This document shows, piece after piece, positions 36,828 through 44,073 of a stretch of 64,000 bases of DNA. The notes beneath the pieces were generated by a model. That model was given only the letters and a program-made list of their open reading frames with translations. It did no database searches and was not told the origin of the DNA. The DNA is from Xanthomonas sontii (GTDB lineage Bacteria > Pseudomonadota > Gammaproteobacteria > Xanthomonadales > Xanthomonadaceae). The stretch lies in the NCBI RefSeq assembly GCF_040529055.1, contig NZ_CP132342.1, forward strand, positions 4,400,001-4,464,000, written 5' to 3'. The position numbers and the translations under genes are program-made. Every line of letters starts with the position of its first letter. Positions within the stretch are counted from its first letter, which is position 1.

Positions 36828-38267
36828 TCATGGTGCGGATGTGTAAGCCGTCTTGACCGTGGTGTAGAACTCCACCGCATACCGGCCCTGCTCGCGCGGG
36901 CCGTAGCTGGAGGCCTTGCGTCCGCCGAACGGCACATGCGGGTCGACGCCGGCAGTGGGCAGGTTGACCATCACCATGCCCGCCTGCCCATGCCGCTTGA
37001 AATGCGTGGCGTGCTTCAGCGAGCGCGTGGCGATGCCGGCGCACAGGCCGAACTCGGTGTCGTTGGCCAGGGCCAGCGCGTGTTCGTAGTCGTCGGCCAC
37101 CAGCACCGCGGCGACCGGGCCGAACACCTCCTCGCGGGCGATGCGGTGCTGCGGCTGCGCGGCCACCAGCGCCGGGCGCAGGTAGTAGCCGCGGTGCGCG
37201 CACTCCAGCGCCTCGCCACCGTAGAGCAGTTCGGCGCCTTCCTCGCGGGCGATGCGCAGGTAGTCGCGGTCCTGTTCGAACTGGCTGGCGCTGGCGACCG
37301 GGCCGATGTCCACACCCGGCTCCAGCGCATGGCCGATCTTCAGCGCGGCCAGGCGCGTGCGCACCCGCGCGACGAACTCGTCGTGCACCGCGCGTTCTAC
37401 GATCAGCCGGCTCGAGGCGGTGCAGCGCTGGCCGGTGGAGAAGTACGCGCCGTTGACTGCGATCTCCACCGCCAGGTCCAGGTCGGCATCGGCCAGCACC
37501 ACCAGCGGATTCTTGCCGCCCATCTCCAGCTGGATCTTCAGCCCGCGCTCGGCGGCCTGCTTGAGCAAACGGTTGCCGGTGGGCACCGAGCCGGTGAAGC
37601 TCAGCGCATCGATGCCGCGCTCGCCGACCAGCGCCTGGCCGACCGTGCTGCCGCTGCCGAGCACCAGGTTGAACGCGCCGTTTGGCAGGCCGGCGCGGCT
37701 GAGGATCTCGGCCAGCGCCCAGGCGCAGCCGGGCACGATCTCCGCCGGCTTGAACACCACGGTGTTGCCGTAGGCCAGCGCCGGCGCGATCTTCCACGCC
37801 GGGATCGCCAGCGGAAAATTCCACGGCGCGATGATGCCGACCGTGCCGACCGGCTCGCGGGTGATCTCAACGTTGACCCCGGGCCGGGTGGAGGCCAGCG
37901 TCTCGCCGGGAATGCGCAGCGCCTCGCCGGCGAAGAACTTGAAGATCTGCCCGGCGCGCGCCGCCTCGCCGATGCTCTCCGGCAAGGTCTTGCCCTCTTC
38001 CGAGGCCAGCAGCGCGCCCAGTTCCTGCTTGCGCGCCAGGATCTCGCTGCCGACCGCGTCCAGCGCGTCGGCGCGCTGCTGCGGGGTGCTCGCGGCCCAC
38101 GCCGACTGCGCCGCCTTGGCCGCGGCGATCGCCTCACGCACCGTGGCCGCGTCGAGGCTGCCGACTTCGCCGACCGGTGCCGACAGGTCGGACGGATTCT
38201 CGTCGGGGGCGAGGTCGTCGCCGGCCACCCAGCGGCCGTCGATGTAGCTCTGGAAACGTCGGGTCAT
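36828..38267 (-). CDS. Aldehyde dehydrogenase, probable 2-oxoglutarate semialdehyde dehydrogenase
   Basis: NAD(P)-dependent ALDH-superfamily enzyme of 479 residues. The cofactor-binding APWNFPLAIPAWKIAPALAYGNTVVFKPAE, the general base Glu in LEMGGKNPLVVLADAD and the catalytic Cys in YFSTGQRCTASSR are intact. Its position next to an aldonate dehydratase and a GguC/AraD1-like enzyme suggests the last step of non-phosphorylative pentose oxidation, 2,5-dioxopentanoate (2-oxoglutarate semialdehyde) to 2-oxoglutarate. Succinate semialdehyde dehydrogenase is the closest alternative by sequence alone. It starts 18 bases after the GguC-like gene and precedes the importer genes. Confidence 0.88.
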   Translation of the reverse strand: MTRRFQSYIDGRWVAGDDLAPDENPSDLSAPVGEVGSLDAATVREAIAAAKAAQSAWAASTPQQRADALDAVGSEILARKQELGALLASEEGKTLPESIGEAARAGQIFKFFAGEALRIPGETLASTRPGVNVEITREPVGTVGIIAPWNFPLAIPAWKIAPALAYGNTVVFKPAEIVPGCAWALAEILSRAGLPNGAFNLVLGSGSTVGQALVGERGIDALSFTGSVPTGNRLLKQAAERGLKIQLEMGGKNPLVVLADADLDLAVEIAVNGAYFSTGQRCTASSRLIVERAVHDEFVARVRTRLAALKIGHALEPGVDIGPVASASQFEQDRDYLRIAREEGAELLYGGEALECAHRGYYLRPALVAAQPQHRIAREEVFGPVAAVLVADDYEHALALANDTEFGLCAGIATRSLKHATHFKRHGQAGMVMVNLPTAGVDPHVPFGGRKASSYGPREQGRYAVEFYTTVKTAYTSAP

Positions 38268-38285
38268 GCCTACCTCCGTGCGGTT

Positions 38286-39293
38286 CTACAGCGCGCGCAC
38301 GCCGCCCAGGGCGAATCCGCTGTCGACGCGCTGCAAGGGATTGACCAGCGCCGCGCCGAACTCGGCCAGTTCGATCTCGAAGCGGTCGCCGGGCTGCGCC
38401 TGCACGCCATCGGCAAAACTCAGCGTGGCGGTACCGAAGAAATGCAGGTGCACGTCGCCGGGCACGCGGTGCGCGGCGTACTTGAAATGGTGGTATTCGA
38501 GATTGGCCAGCGAATGGCACATGTTGGCCTCGCCGGTGACGAAGGGCTTCTCCCAGATCACCGCATCGCCGCGGCGGATGCGGCTGTGGCCGCGCAGGTC
38601 GCGCGGCAACGCGCCGCAGCGCAGCTCCGGGCCGACCGCGCAGGCGCGCAGCTTGGAATGGGCCAGGTACAGGTAGTTCTGGCGCTCGGTGACGTGGTCG
38701 GAGAACTCGTTGCCCAGCGCGAAGCCGAGCCGGTACGGCACACCGTCGGCGCCGATGACGTACAGCCCGACCAGTTCCGGCTCCTCGCCGCCATCCAGGG
38801 CAAAGTCCGGCGACGGCAGCGGCGCGCCCGGCGCGACCAGGCTGCTGCCGTCGCCCTTGTAGAACCATTCCGGCTGCGCGCCAGGCTGGCCGTCGCGGGG
38901 GATGCCGCCGTCCACGCCGAGCTGGAAGATCTTCATCGAATCGGTGAGCGTGCCTTGCGCCACCTGCTGCTGCAGGTTCTGGTGCATGGCATCGCGGGTG
39001 GCGGCGCTGCCCAGGTGGGTCAGGCCGGTGCCGGTGACGCGGCAATGCGCCGGGTCCGGATGGGTCAGCGGCGACAGCACCCGGCCAGCGGCCAGCAGCG
39101 CGGCGTAGTCGAGCACGCGCTCGCCGCGCAGCTGCTGCGCCTGCGCCTCCAGGCTGTTGCCGGCGGCCAGCGCCGCATTGGCCAGCGCATAGGTGGACGC
39201 CACCTCGCGCAGCAGCCGCACCTGGCGGCCATCGTCTTCCACCACACCGACGCCGGGCGTGCCGGCGTCATCGAGCAACTGGATCAATCGCAT
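38286..39293 (-). CDS. GguC/AraD1-like fumarylacetoacetase-fold enzyme
   Basis: A 335-residue FAH-fold protein. The N-terminus MRLIQLLDDAGTPGVGVVEDDGRQVRLL with ASTYALANAAL, and FSDHVTERQNYLYLAHSKLRACAVGPEL in the core, match my recollection of the GguC/AraD1 family, thought to dehydrate 2-keto-3-deoxy-L-arabonate to 2-oxoglutarate semialdehyde. The metal-binding Glu/Asp residues expected in FAH proteins are probably in GGEEPELVG and GNEFSDH. It is the first gene of the operon continuing with the aldehyde dehydrogenase and the YtfQRT-YjfF importer, and divergent from the LysR regulator. The reaction is inferred from context and family, not visible from single residues. Confidence 0.82.
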   Translation of the reverse strand: MRLIQLLDDAGTPGVGVVEDDGRQVRLLREVASTYALANAALAAGNSLEAQAQQLRGERVLDYAALLAAGRVLSPLTHPDPAHCRVTGTGLTHLGSAATRDAMHQNLQQQVAQGTLTDSMKIFQLGVDGGIPRDGQPGAQPEWFYKGDGSSLVAPGAPLPSPDFALDGGEEPELVGLYVIGADGVPYRLGFALGNEFSDHVTERQNYLYLAHSKLRACAVGPELRCGALPRDLRGHSRIRRGDAVIWEKPFVTGEANMCHSLANLEYHHFKYAAHRVPGDVHLHFFGTATLSFADGVQAQPGDRFEIELAEFGAALVNPLQRVDSGFALGGVRAL

Positions 39294-39390
39294 GCATCGG
39301 TCGCCTGTCGGAATGCGGACGCGCAGTGGGCGGCGCGGGACACGCGCGGCGCGATGCGCCCGACCTATTCTGGCTGGACGACCTATATGC

Positions 39391-39400
39391 AACAAATATC
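39391..39400. promoter_or_regulatory. AT-rich motif AACAAATATC (half operator)
   Basis: This 10-base motif in the GguC-like/LysR divergent region is identical to one arm of the inverted repeat at 41433-41458, upstream of the SDR and dehydratase genes. It is preceded in both places by a TATATG-like sequence. A shared site for the LysR regulator is the simplest reading. Confidence 0.5.
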
Positions 39401-39416
39401 GGTTTTGGCTTAACGT

Positions 39417-39432
39417 ATACGAACATTCGTAT
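39417..39432. promoter_or_regulatory. Perfect palindrome ATACGAA-CA-TTCGTAT
   Basis: A 7+7 inverted repeat with a 2-base centre, 14 bases before the LysR start codon, in a region of unusually low GC. It would overlap the promoter or ribosome site of the LysR gene and suits auto-repression or another dimeric regulator. Confidence 0.55.
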
Positions 39433-39445
39433 CTCTGTGAGCGCC

Positions 39446-40435
39446 ATGCCTGCCGCCCCGCCCTGGTTCGTCCGCGCCCGCCTGAAGACCCGGCAATTGA
39501 TGCTGCTGCTGGCGATCGAGGAGGAAGGCAACATCCACCGCGCCGCCGAGACCTTGAGCATGTCGCAGCCGGCCGCCTCCAAGCTGCTCAAGGACCTGGA
39601 GGACATGCTGGCGGTGCCGCTGTTCGAGCGCCTGCCGCGCGGCATGCGCGCCACCTGGTACGGCGAGGCGATGATCCGCCACGCGCGCATCGCCCTGGCC
39701 AGCCTGGGCGAGGCCGGCGCCGAGATCGAGGCGCTGAAGGCCGGCTATGCCGGCAGCGTCGCCGTCGGCGCGATCGCCGGGCCGGCGATGAGCCTGCTGC
39801 CGTCCGCGCTGGCCCAGGTCGGCGCGCAGCATCCGCTGCTGCGGGTGAGCCTGCGGGTGGACGGCAGCGACGTGCTGCTGGAGCAACTGGCGCAAAACAA
39901 ACTGGACATCGTGGTGGCGCGTCTGTTCGCGCGGCACGACAAGCGCCACCTGCACTACCAGGCACTGGCCGAGGAAAAGGTCTGCGCCATCGCCCGCCCC
40001 GGCCATCCGCTGCTGGCGGCGCCGGCGCCGGCGCCGACGCTGGCGGTGCTGGCCGAGGCACCGTGGATCGTGCCGCCGGACGGCAGCGTGTTGCGCCACC
40101 GCTTCGAACTGATGTTCCAGAACGCCGGGCTGGAGGCGCCCAAGCAGGTGATCGAGACCTCGGCGCTGGTGGTGCTGCCGCAGTTGCTGCGGCATGGCGA
40201 CGCGCTGGCGGTGGTACCGGAGGACGTGGCCCGGCATTTCGCCGACCACGGCAGCGTGGCGATCGTGCCGGTGGCGCTGTCCTGCCGCATGGACGCCTTC
40301 GGCCTGATCACCCGCCGCGACTGGCTGCTGTCGCCGGGCGCGCGGATCGTGCTGCAGGCGCTGCAGGAGGCGGCGGCCACGGTGTACGGTGTCGCCGTGA
40401 CGGCGACCCCGCCGTCGCTGCCTGCGGACGGCTGA
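39446..40435 (+). CDS. LysR-family regulator, GbpR-like
   Basis: A 329-residue LysR-type regulator. The winged helix-turn-helix lies at residues about 10-70 (RLKTRQLMLLLAIEEEGNIHRAAETLSMSQPAASKLLKDLEDML), and the effector-binding domain begins near residue 100 (GSVAVGAIAGPAMSLLPSAL). The QxxxLLAIEEEGNIHRAAE style resembles GbpR, the sugar-responsive regulator of chvE-ggu genes in rhizobia, which agrees with the adjacent GguC-like gene. It is transcribed away from the GguC-like/ALDH/importer operon, the usual LysR arrangement. The ATG at 39446 precedes the first helix; upstream in-frame codons lie in the AT-rich operator region. Confidence 0.9.
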   Translation: MPAAPPWFVRARLKTRQLMLLLAIEEEGNIHRAAETLSMSQPAASKLLKDLEDMLAVPLFERLPRGMRATWYGEAMIRHARIALASLGEAGAEIEALKAGYAGSVAVGAIAGPAMSLLPSALAQVGAQHPLLRVSLRVDGSDVLLEQLAQNKLDIVVARLFARHDKRHLHYQALAEEKVCAIARPGHPLLAAPAPAPTLAVLAEAPWIVPPDGSVLRHRFELMFQNAGLEAPKQVIETSALVVLPQLLRHGDALAVVPEDVARHFADHGSVAIVPVALSCRMDAFGLITRRDWLLSPGARIVLQALQEAAATVYGVAVTATPPSLPADG

Positions 40436-40437
40436 TC

Positions 40438-40519
40438 GCGTCGGGACTGAAGTCCCTCCCACAACGCGCCGCCCAGCAGCAGCGCCCGGCTGTTTGTGGG
40501 AGGGGCTTCAGCCCCGACG
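40438..40519. repeat. REPIN-like inverted pair of REP elements
   Basis: Left arm GCGTCGGGACTGAAGTCCCT followed by CCCACAA (40438-40463), right arm TTGTGGGAGGGGCTTCAGCC followed by CCGACG (40494-40519), opposite orientation, 30-base spacer. The arms are nearly perfect complements, so the transcript can form one long hairpin. It lies just after the LysR gene, between convergent genes. Confidence 0.8.
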
Positions 40520-40595
40520 AGCGAAGCCGGATACCGCCTCCGCTGTTGCCCTGCCCGAACCGGTGCCCCCGCGACGCCCAGCCGCGCGACCGCGC

Positions 40596-41393
40596 TCAGG
40601 TCCAGCCGCCGTCCACCACGAACTCCTGCGCGGTGATCGCGCGCGCCTCGTCCGAGGCCAGGAACAGCGCCATGCGCGCGATGTCCTCCGGCATCACCTT
40701 GTCCGGCAGGCACTGGTTGCGGGCCAGTTCGCGCTCGCCGGCCTCGTCCAGCCACAGGGTGACCTGGCGTTCGGTCATCACCCAGCCCGGGGTCAGCACG
40801 TTGATGCGGATCCGCGCCGCGCCCAGGTCGCGGGCCAGGCCGCGGGTCAGGCCGTTCACCGAGGACTTGGCGGTGGCGTACACCGGGTAGCCGCCGGTCT
40901 TGCTCTGCCAGCCGGTGGAGCCGAGGTTGACGATGGAACCGCCGCCCAGCCGCCGCATGCCCGACACCACCGCCTGGATGGCGAAGAACGCAGCACGCTG
41001 GTTGATCGACACGCAGCGCTCCCAGTACTCCGGGGTCACCGCGTCGAGCGCGTGGCGGTCGTCGCTGCCGACATTGTTGAGCAGCACGTGGAAGTCGCCC
41101 AGCTCGGCCGCCGCGTCGCCGATCGCCGCCTGCAGCGCGGCCACGTCGGTGACGTCGCAGCGACGCCACCACGGCGCGGTCAGCCCGCCCGCGGCTAGCC
41201 GCTCGGCCAGCGCGGCGCTGGCCTCGGCCGCGACGTCGACGAAGGCCACCTGCGCGCCCTGCGCGGCGAAGGCCTCGACCAGCGCGGCGCCGATGCCGGA
41301 GCCGCCGCCGGTGATGAAGACGCGGCGCCCGTGCAGGCTGCCGTAGGTTGCGTTGCCGAGGGAGGAAGGCGCTGCGCTTGCCGAGTTGTCCAT
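40596..41393 (-). CDS. Short-chain dehydrogenase, probable sugar 1-dehydrogenase
   Basis: SDR-family NAD(P)-dependent oxidoreductase of 265 residues. The Rossmann motif is RRVFITGGGSGIGAALVEAF, the NNVG motif is in FHVLLNNVGSDDRHAL, and the active site is Ser in IVNLGSTGW with Tyr and Lys in YPVYATAKSSVNG. The motif DGGWT ends the protein. Similar SDRs oxidise L-arabinose, D-xylose or galactose to the lactone. Divergence from an aldonate dehydratase and nearness to the other pathway genes make the first step of aldose oxidation its probable job. No lactonase gene is nearby; lactone hydrolysis may be spontaneous or encoded elsewhere. The upstream operator-like palindrome is shared with the dehydratase. 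Confidence 0.88.
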   Translation of the reverse strand: MDNSASAAPSSLGNATYGSLHGRRVFITGGGSGIGAALVEAFAAQGAQVAFVDVAAEASAALAERLAAGGLTAPWWRRCDVTDVAALQAAIGDAAAELGDFHVLLNNVGSDDRHALDAVTPEYWERCVSINQRAAFFAIQAVVSGMRRLGGGSIVNLGSTGWQSKTGGYPVYATAKSSVNGLTRGLARDLGAARIRINVLTPGWVMTERQVTLWLDEAGERELARNQCLPDKVMPEDIARMALFLASDEARAITAQEFVVDGGWT

Positions 41394-41434
41394 GCCGTTT
41401 CGCTCTAGGTGGATAGGATTTCGATATATGAAAA

Positions 41435-41458
41435 CAAATATCCATTCGGAGATATTTG
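41435..41458. promoter_or_regulatory. Operator-like inverted repeat CAAATATC-N8-GATATTTG
   Basis: A perfect 8-base inverted repeat with an 8-base centre in the space between the divergent SDR (start 41393) and dehydratase genes. With flanking bases the left arm reads AACAAATATC, identical to 39391-39400 in the other divergent region of the cluster. AT-rich dyads of this kind are typical LysR-type binding sites. Confidence 0.65.
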
Positions 41459-41567
41459 CTATTTTTCACGTATCAATATGCCCGCTAGCATCCCCGGCGT
41501 AAAGCATCCGGGGGCGGCTTGCGCACAAGGCGGATCCCGGCGTCCTGGACTCGAGGAATCCGCCGAC

Positions 41568-43292
41568 ATGGGCTCACCCAGCAAACCGCCGCGCCGCAGC
41601 CAGGCGTGGTTCGGGCGCGAAGGCAAGCAGGGCTTCTACTACCGCAGCTGGCTCAAGAGCGCCGGCCATCCGCACGACATGTTCGATGGCCGCCCGGTGA
41701 TCGGCATCTGCAACACCTGGTCGGAACTGACTCCGTGCAACGGCCACCTGCGCGAACTGGCCGAACACGTCAAAAAGGGCGTGTACGAGGCCGGCGGGTT
41801 CCCGCTGGAGTTCCCGGTGATGTCGCTGGGCGAGACGCAGATGCGCCCCACCGCGATGCTGTTCCGCAACCTCGCCAGCATGGACGTGGAGGAATCGATT
41901 CGCGCCAATCCGCTGGACGGCGTGGTGCTGCTGATGGGCTGCGACAAGACCACCCCGTCCTTGCTGATGGGCGCGGCCAGCGTGGACCTGCCGACCATCG
42001 GCGTGTCCGGCGGGCCGTCGCTATCGGGCAACTGGCGCGGGCAGCCGCTGGGCTCGGGCACCGGCGTGATCGAGATGTCGGAGATGGTCCGCGCCGGCAC
42101 CCTGAGCCAGGACGATTTCGTCGAGGCCGAGGCCTGCATGCAGCGCTCCAAGGGCAGCTGCATGACCATGGGCACCGCCTCGACCATGGCCAGCATGGTC
42201 GAGGCGCTGGGCATGTCGCTGCCGGAGAACGCGGCGATCCCGGCGGTGGACGCGCGCCGCGCGCGGCTGGCGCGGCTCAGCGGCCGGCGCATCGTGAAGA
42301 TGGTGGAAGAGGATCTGCGCATGTCGCAGATCCTCACCGCCGACGCCTTCGCCAACGCGATCAAGGTCAATGCGGCGATCGGCGGCTCCACCAACGCGGT
42401 GCTGCACCTGCTCGCCCTGGCCGGCCGCGTGGGCGTGCCGCTGCAACTGGACGACTGGGACCGGCTGGGCTCGCGGCTGCCGTGCCTGGTGAACCTCAAA
42501 CCGTCCGGCCAGTACCTGATGGAAGACTTCTACTATGCCGGCGGGCTGCCGGCGGTGATGCGCGAACTCGGCAGCGAACTGGCGCTGGACGCGCGCACCG
42601 TCAACGGCCGCACCCTGGGCGAGAACGTGGCGCAGGCGCCGTGCTGGAACCGCGAAGTGATCCATCCTCTGGACGCGCCGGTGCGCGCGGAGGCCGGCAT
42701 CGCCGTGCTGCGCGGCAACCTGGCGCCGGACGGCGCGGTGATCAAGCCGTCGGCCGCCTCGCCGCACCTGCTGCGGCACCGCGGGCGCGCGGTGGTGTTC
42801 GAAAGCATCGAGGACTTCAAGGCGCGCATCGACGACGAGGCGCTGGACATCGACGCCGACTGCATCATGGTGCTCAAGCACTGCGGCCCGCGCGGCTACC
42901 CGGGCATGGCCGAGGTCGGCAACATGCCGCTGCCGCCGAAGCTGCTGCGCGCCGGCATCACCGACATGGTGCGCATCTCCGATGCGCGCATGAGCGGCAC
43001 CGCCTACGGCACCGTGGTGCTGCACGCCTCGCCGGAGGCCGCCGCCGGCGGCACCCTGGCGCTGGTGCGCGACGGCGACATCATCGAACTCGACGTCCCC
43101 GGCCGCGCGTTGCACCTGGAAGTCAGCGACGAGGAACTGCTGCGCCGGCGCAGCGAATGGACCCCGCCGCCGGCGCCGCCGCGCGGCTGGAGCAAGCTCT
43201 ACGTGGAGCACGTGCAACAGGCGCACCTGGGCGCCGACCTGGATTTCCTGGTGGGCGGCAGCGGCGACGCGGTGGCGCGCGATTCGCATTAG
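41568..43292 (+). CDS. Aldonate dehydratase, IlvD/Edd family (L-arabonate dehydratase-like)
   Basis: A 574-residue iron-sulfur dehydratase. The family landmarks are clear: GICNTWSELTPCNGHLRELAE with a cluster Cys, LLMGCDKTTPSLLMGAASVDLP with the second, GSCMTMGTASTMASMVEALG with the third, then AAIGGSTNAVLHLLALAGR and RISDARMSGTAYGTVVLH. The sequence follows L-arabonate dehydratase of rhizobia closely along its whole length (HPHDMFDGRPVIGICNTWSE, AVGxDSH-like C-terminus ARDSH), so conversion of L-arabonate or a related sugar acid to the 2-keto-3-deoxy acid is likely. The ATG at 41568 has GAGGAA upstream and yields the usual length; an in-frame start at 41478 would add 30 unconserved residues. 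Confidence 0.9.
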   Translation: MGSPSKPPRRSQAWFGREGKQGFYYRSWLKSAGHPHDMFDGRPVIGICNTWSELTPCNGHLRELAEHVKKGVYEAGGFPLEFPVMSLGETQMRPTAMLFRNLASMDVEESIRANPLDGVVLLMGCDKTTPSLLMGAASVDLPTIGVSGGPSLSGNWRGQPLGSGTGVIEMSEMVRAGTLSQDDFVEAEACMQRSKGSCMTMGTASTMASMVEALGMSLPENAAIPAVDARRARLARLSGRRIVKMVEEDLRMSQILTADAFANAIKVNAAIGGSTNAVLHLLALAGRVGVPLQLDDWDRLGSRLPCLVNLKPSGQYLMEDFYYAGGLPAVMRELGSELALDARTVNGRTLGENVAQAPCWNREVIHPLDAPVRAEAGIAVLRGNLAPDGAVIKPSAASPHLLRHRGRAVVFESIEDFKARIDDEALDIDADCIMVLKHCGPRGYPGMAEVGNMPLPPKLLRAGITDMVRISDARMSGTAYGTVVLHASPEAAAGGTLALVRDGDIIELDVPGRALHLEVSDEELLRRRSEWTPPPAPPRGWSKLYVEHVQQAHLGADLDFLVGGSGDAVARDSH

Positions 43293-43356
43293 CGGTCGCG
43301 GCGGGATGCATCCACCTTGCCTTCGCAGGAGCGGCGGCGAGCCCGCCGTGCGCACT

Positions 43357-43442
43357 GTGGGAGGGACTTCAGTCCCGACGCATTGCGCCATCGGAACGCA
43401 CACCACGTCGCGCGTCGCGGCTGCATGACAGGCGACTCCCGC
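43357..43442. repeat. Composite REP-like element
   Basis: GTGGGAGGGACTTCAGTCCC followed by GACG (43357-43380), then after about 35 bases GCGGCTGCATGACAGGCGAC followed by TCCCGC. It is the same two-part element as at 13306-13391, in the opposite orientation. It sits between the dehydratase and the FecI-like genes. Confidence 0.7.
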
Positions 43443-43548
43443 AGGAAGTGGCGAACACCGCCTTGCTCCGCACGCACCGCCCCCACGTCACCGAACCGTC
43501 ATCTGCAGCTTCTAGCCTGCCCCGCACCCCAGGGACAAGGCAGGCTCG

Positions 43549-44073
43549 GTGGCGGCTCACCCCAAACGCGCATGGGCGCGCATGTTCGCGGAACACGGCC
43601 CGGTGCTGCGCGGCTTCTTCGTGCGCCGCGGCGCACGCGAAGACGCCGAGGACATGGTGCAGGAAACCTATCTGCGGCTGCTGCGCGCGCATCGGCAGCA
43701 GGGCGAGGCCATCGCCAATCCCGAAGCCTACCTGTACACCGTCGCGCAGAACCTGGCGCGCGAACAGGCCGCGCGTCGCCGGCAGGCGCCGCTGCGCATC
43801 GACGAGATGGAGCAGTTCTCGCAATTGCTGGCGGCGGGAGACGACGTGGAAGACAGCGCACACCGGCGGCAGCGCCAGCAGCACCTGCAGGCCCTGCTCG
43901 CCGAGCTGCCCGCGCGCACCCGCGCGGTGCTGGTGATGCAGTACCGCGACGGGCTGAGCTACAAGCAGATCGCCGAACGCATGGGCGTGTCGCCGCACAT
44001 GGTCAAGAAGCACGTGGTGCGCGGGCTGTCGGCCTGCCGCCGCGCGCTGGCCGACAGCGGAGACCGCTGGTGA
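43549..44073 (+). CDS. FecI-like ECF sigma factor
   Basis: Extracytoplasmic-function sigma-70 factor of 174 residues. Region 2 is seen in FFVRRGAREDAEDMVQETYLRLLRAH with NPEAYLYTVAQNLAREQAARRR; region 4 in LLAELPARTRAVLVMQYRDGLSYKQIAERMGVSPHMVKKHVVRGLSACRRAL. It should direct transcription of the TonB receptor gene (and perhaps the phosphatase genes after it) when the surface signal arrives. The start is a GTG at 43549 with AAGG upstream; ATG 43582 would cut into the conserved N-terminus. It overlaps the anti-sigma gene by 4 bases (GTGA). Confidence 0.92.
   Translation: MAAHPKRAWARMFAEHGPVLRGFFVRRGAREDAEDMVQETYLRLLRAHRQQGEAIANPEAYLYTVAQNLAREQAARRRQAPLRIDEMEQFSQLLAAGDDVEDSAHRRQRQQHLQALLAELPARTRAVLVMQYRDGLSYKQIAERMGVSPHMVKKHVVRGLSACRRALADSGDRW

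Noticed and set aside
32142..39293. Ribose or xylose operon instead of an L-arabinose-type pathway
   Set aside because: No ribokinase, xylose isomerase or xylulokinase is present; the dehydratase matches the aldonate dehydratase family along its whole length, although D-xylose or another aldose as substrate is not excluded.
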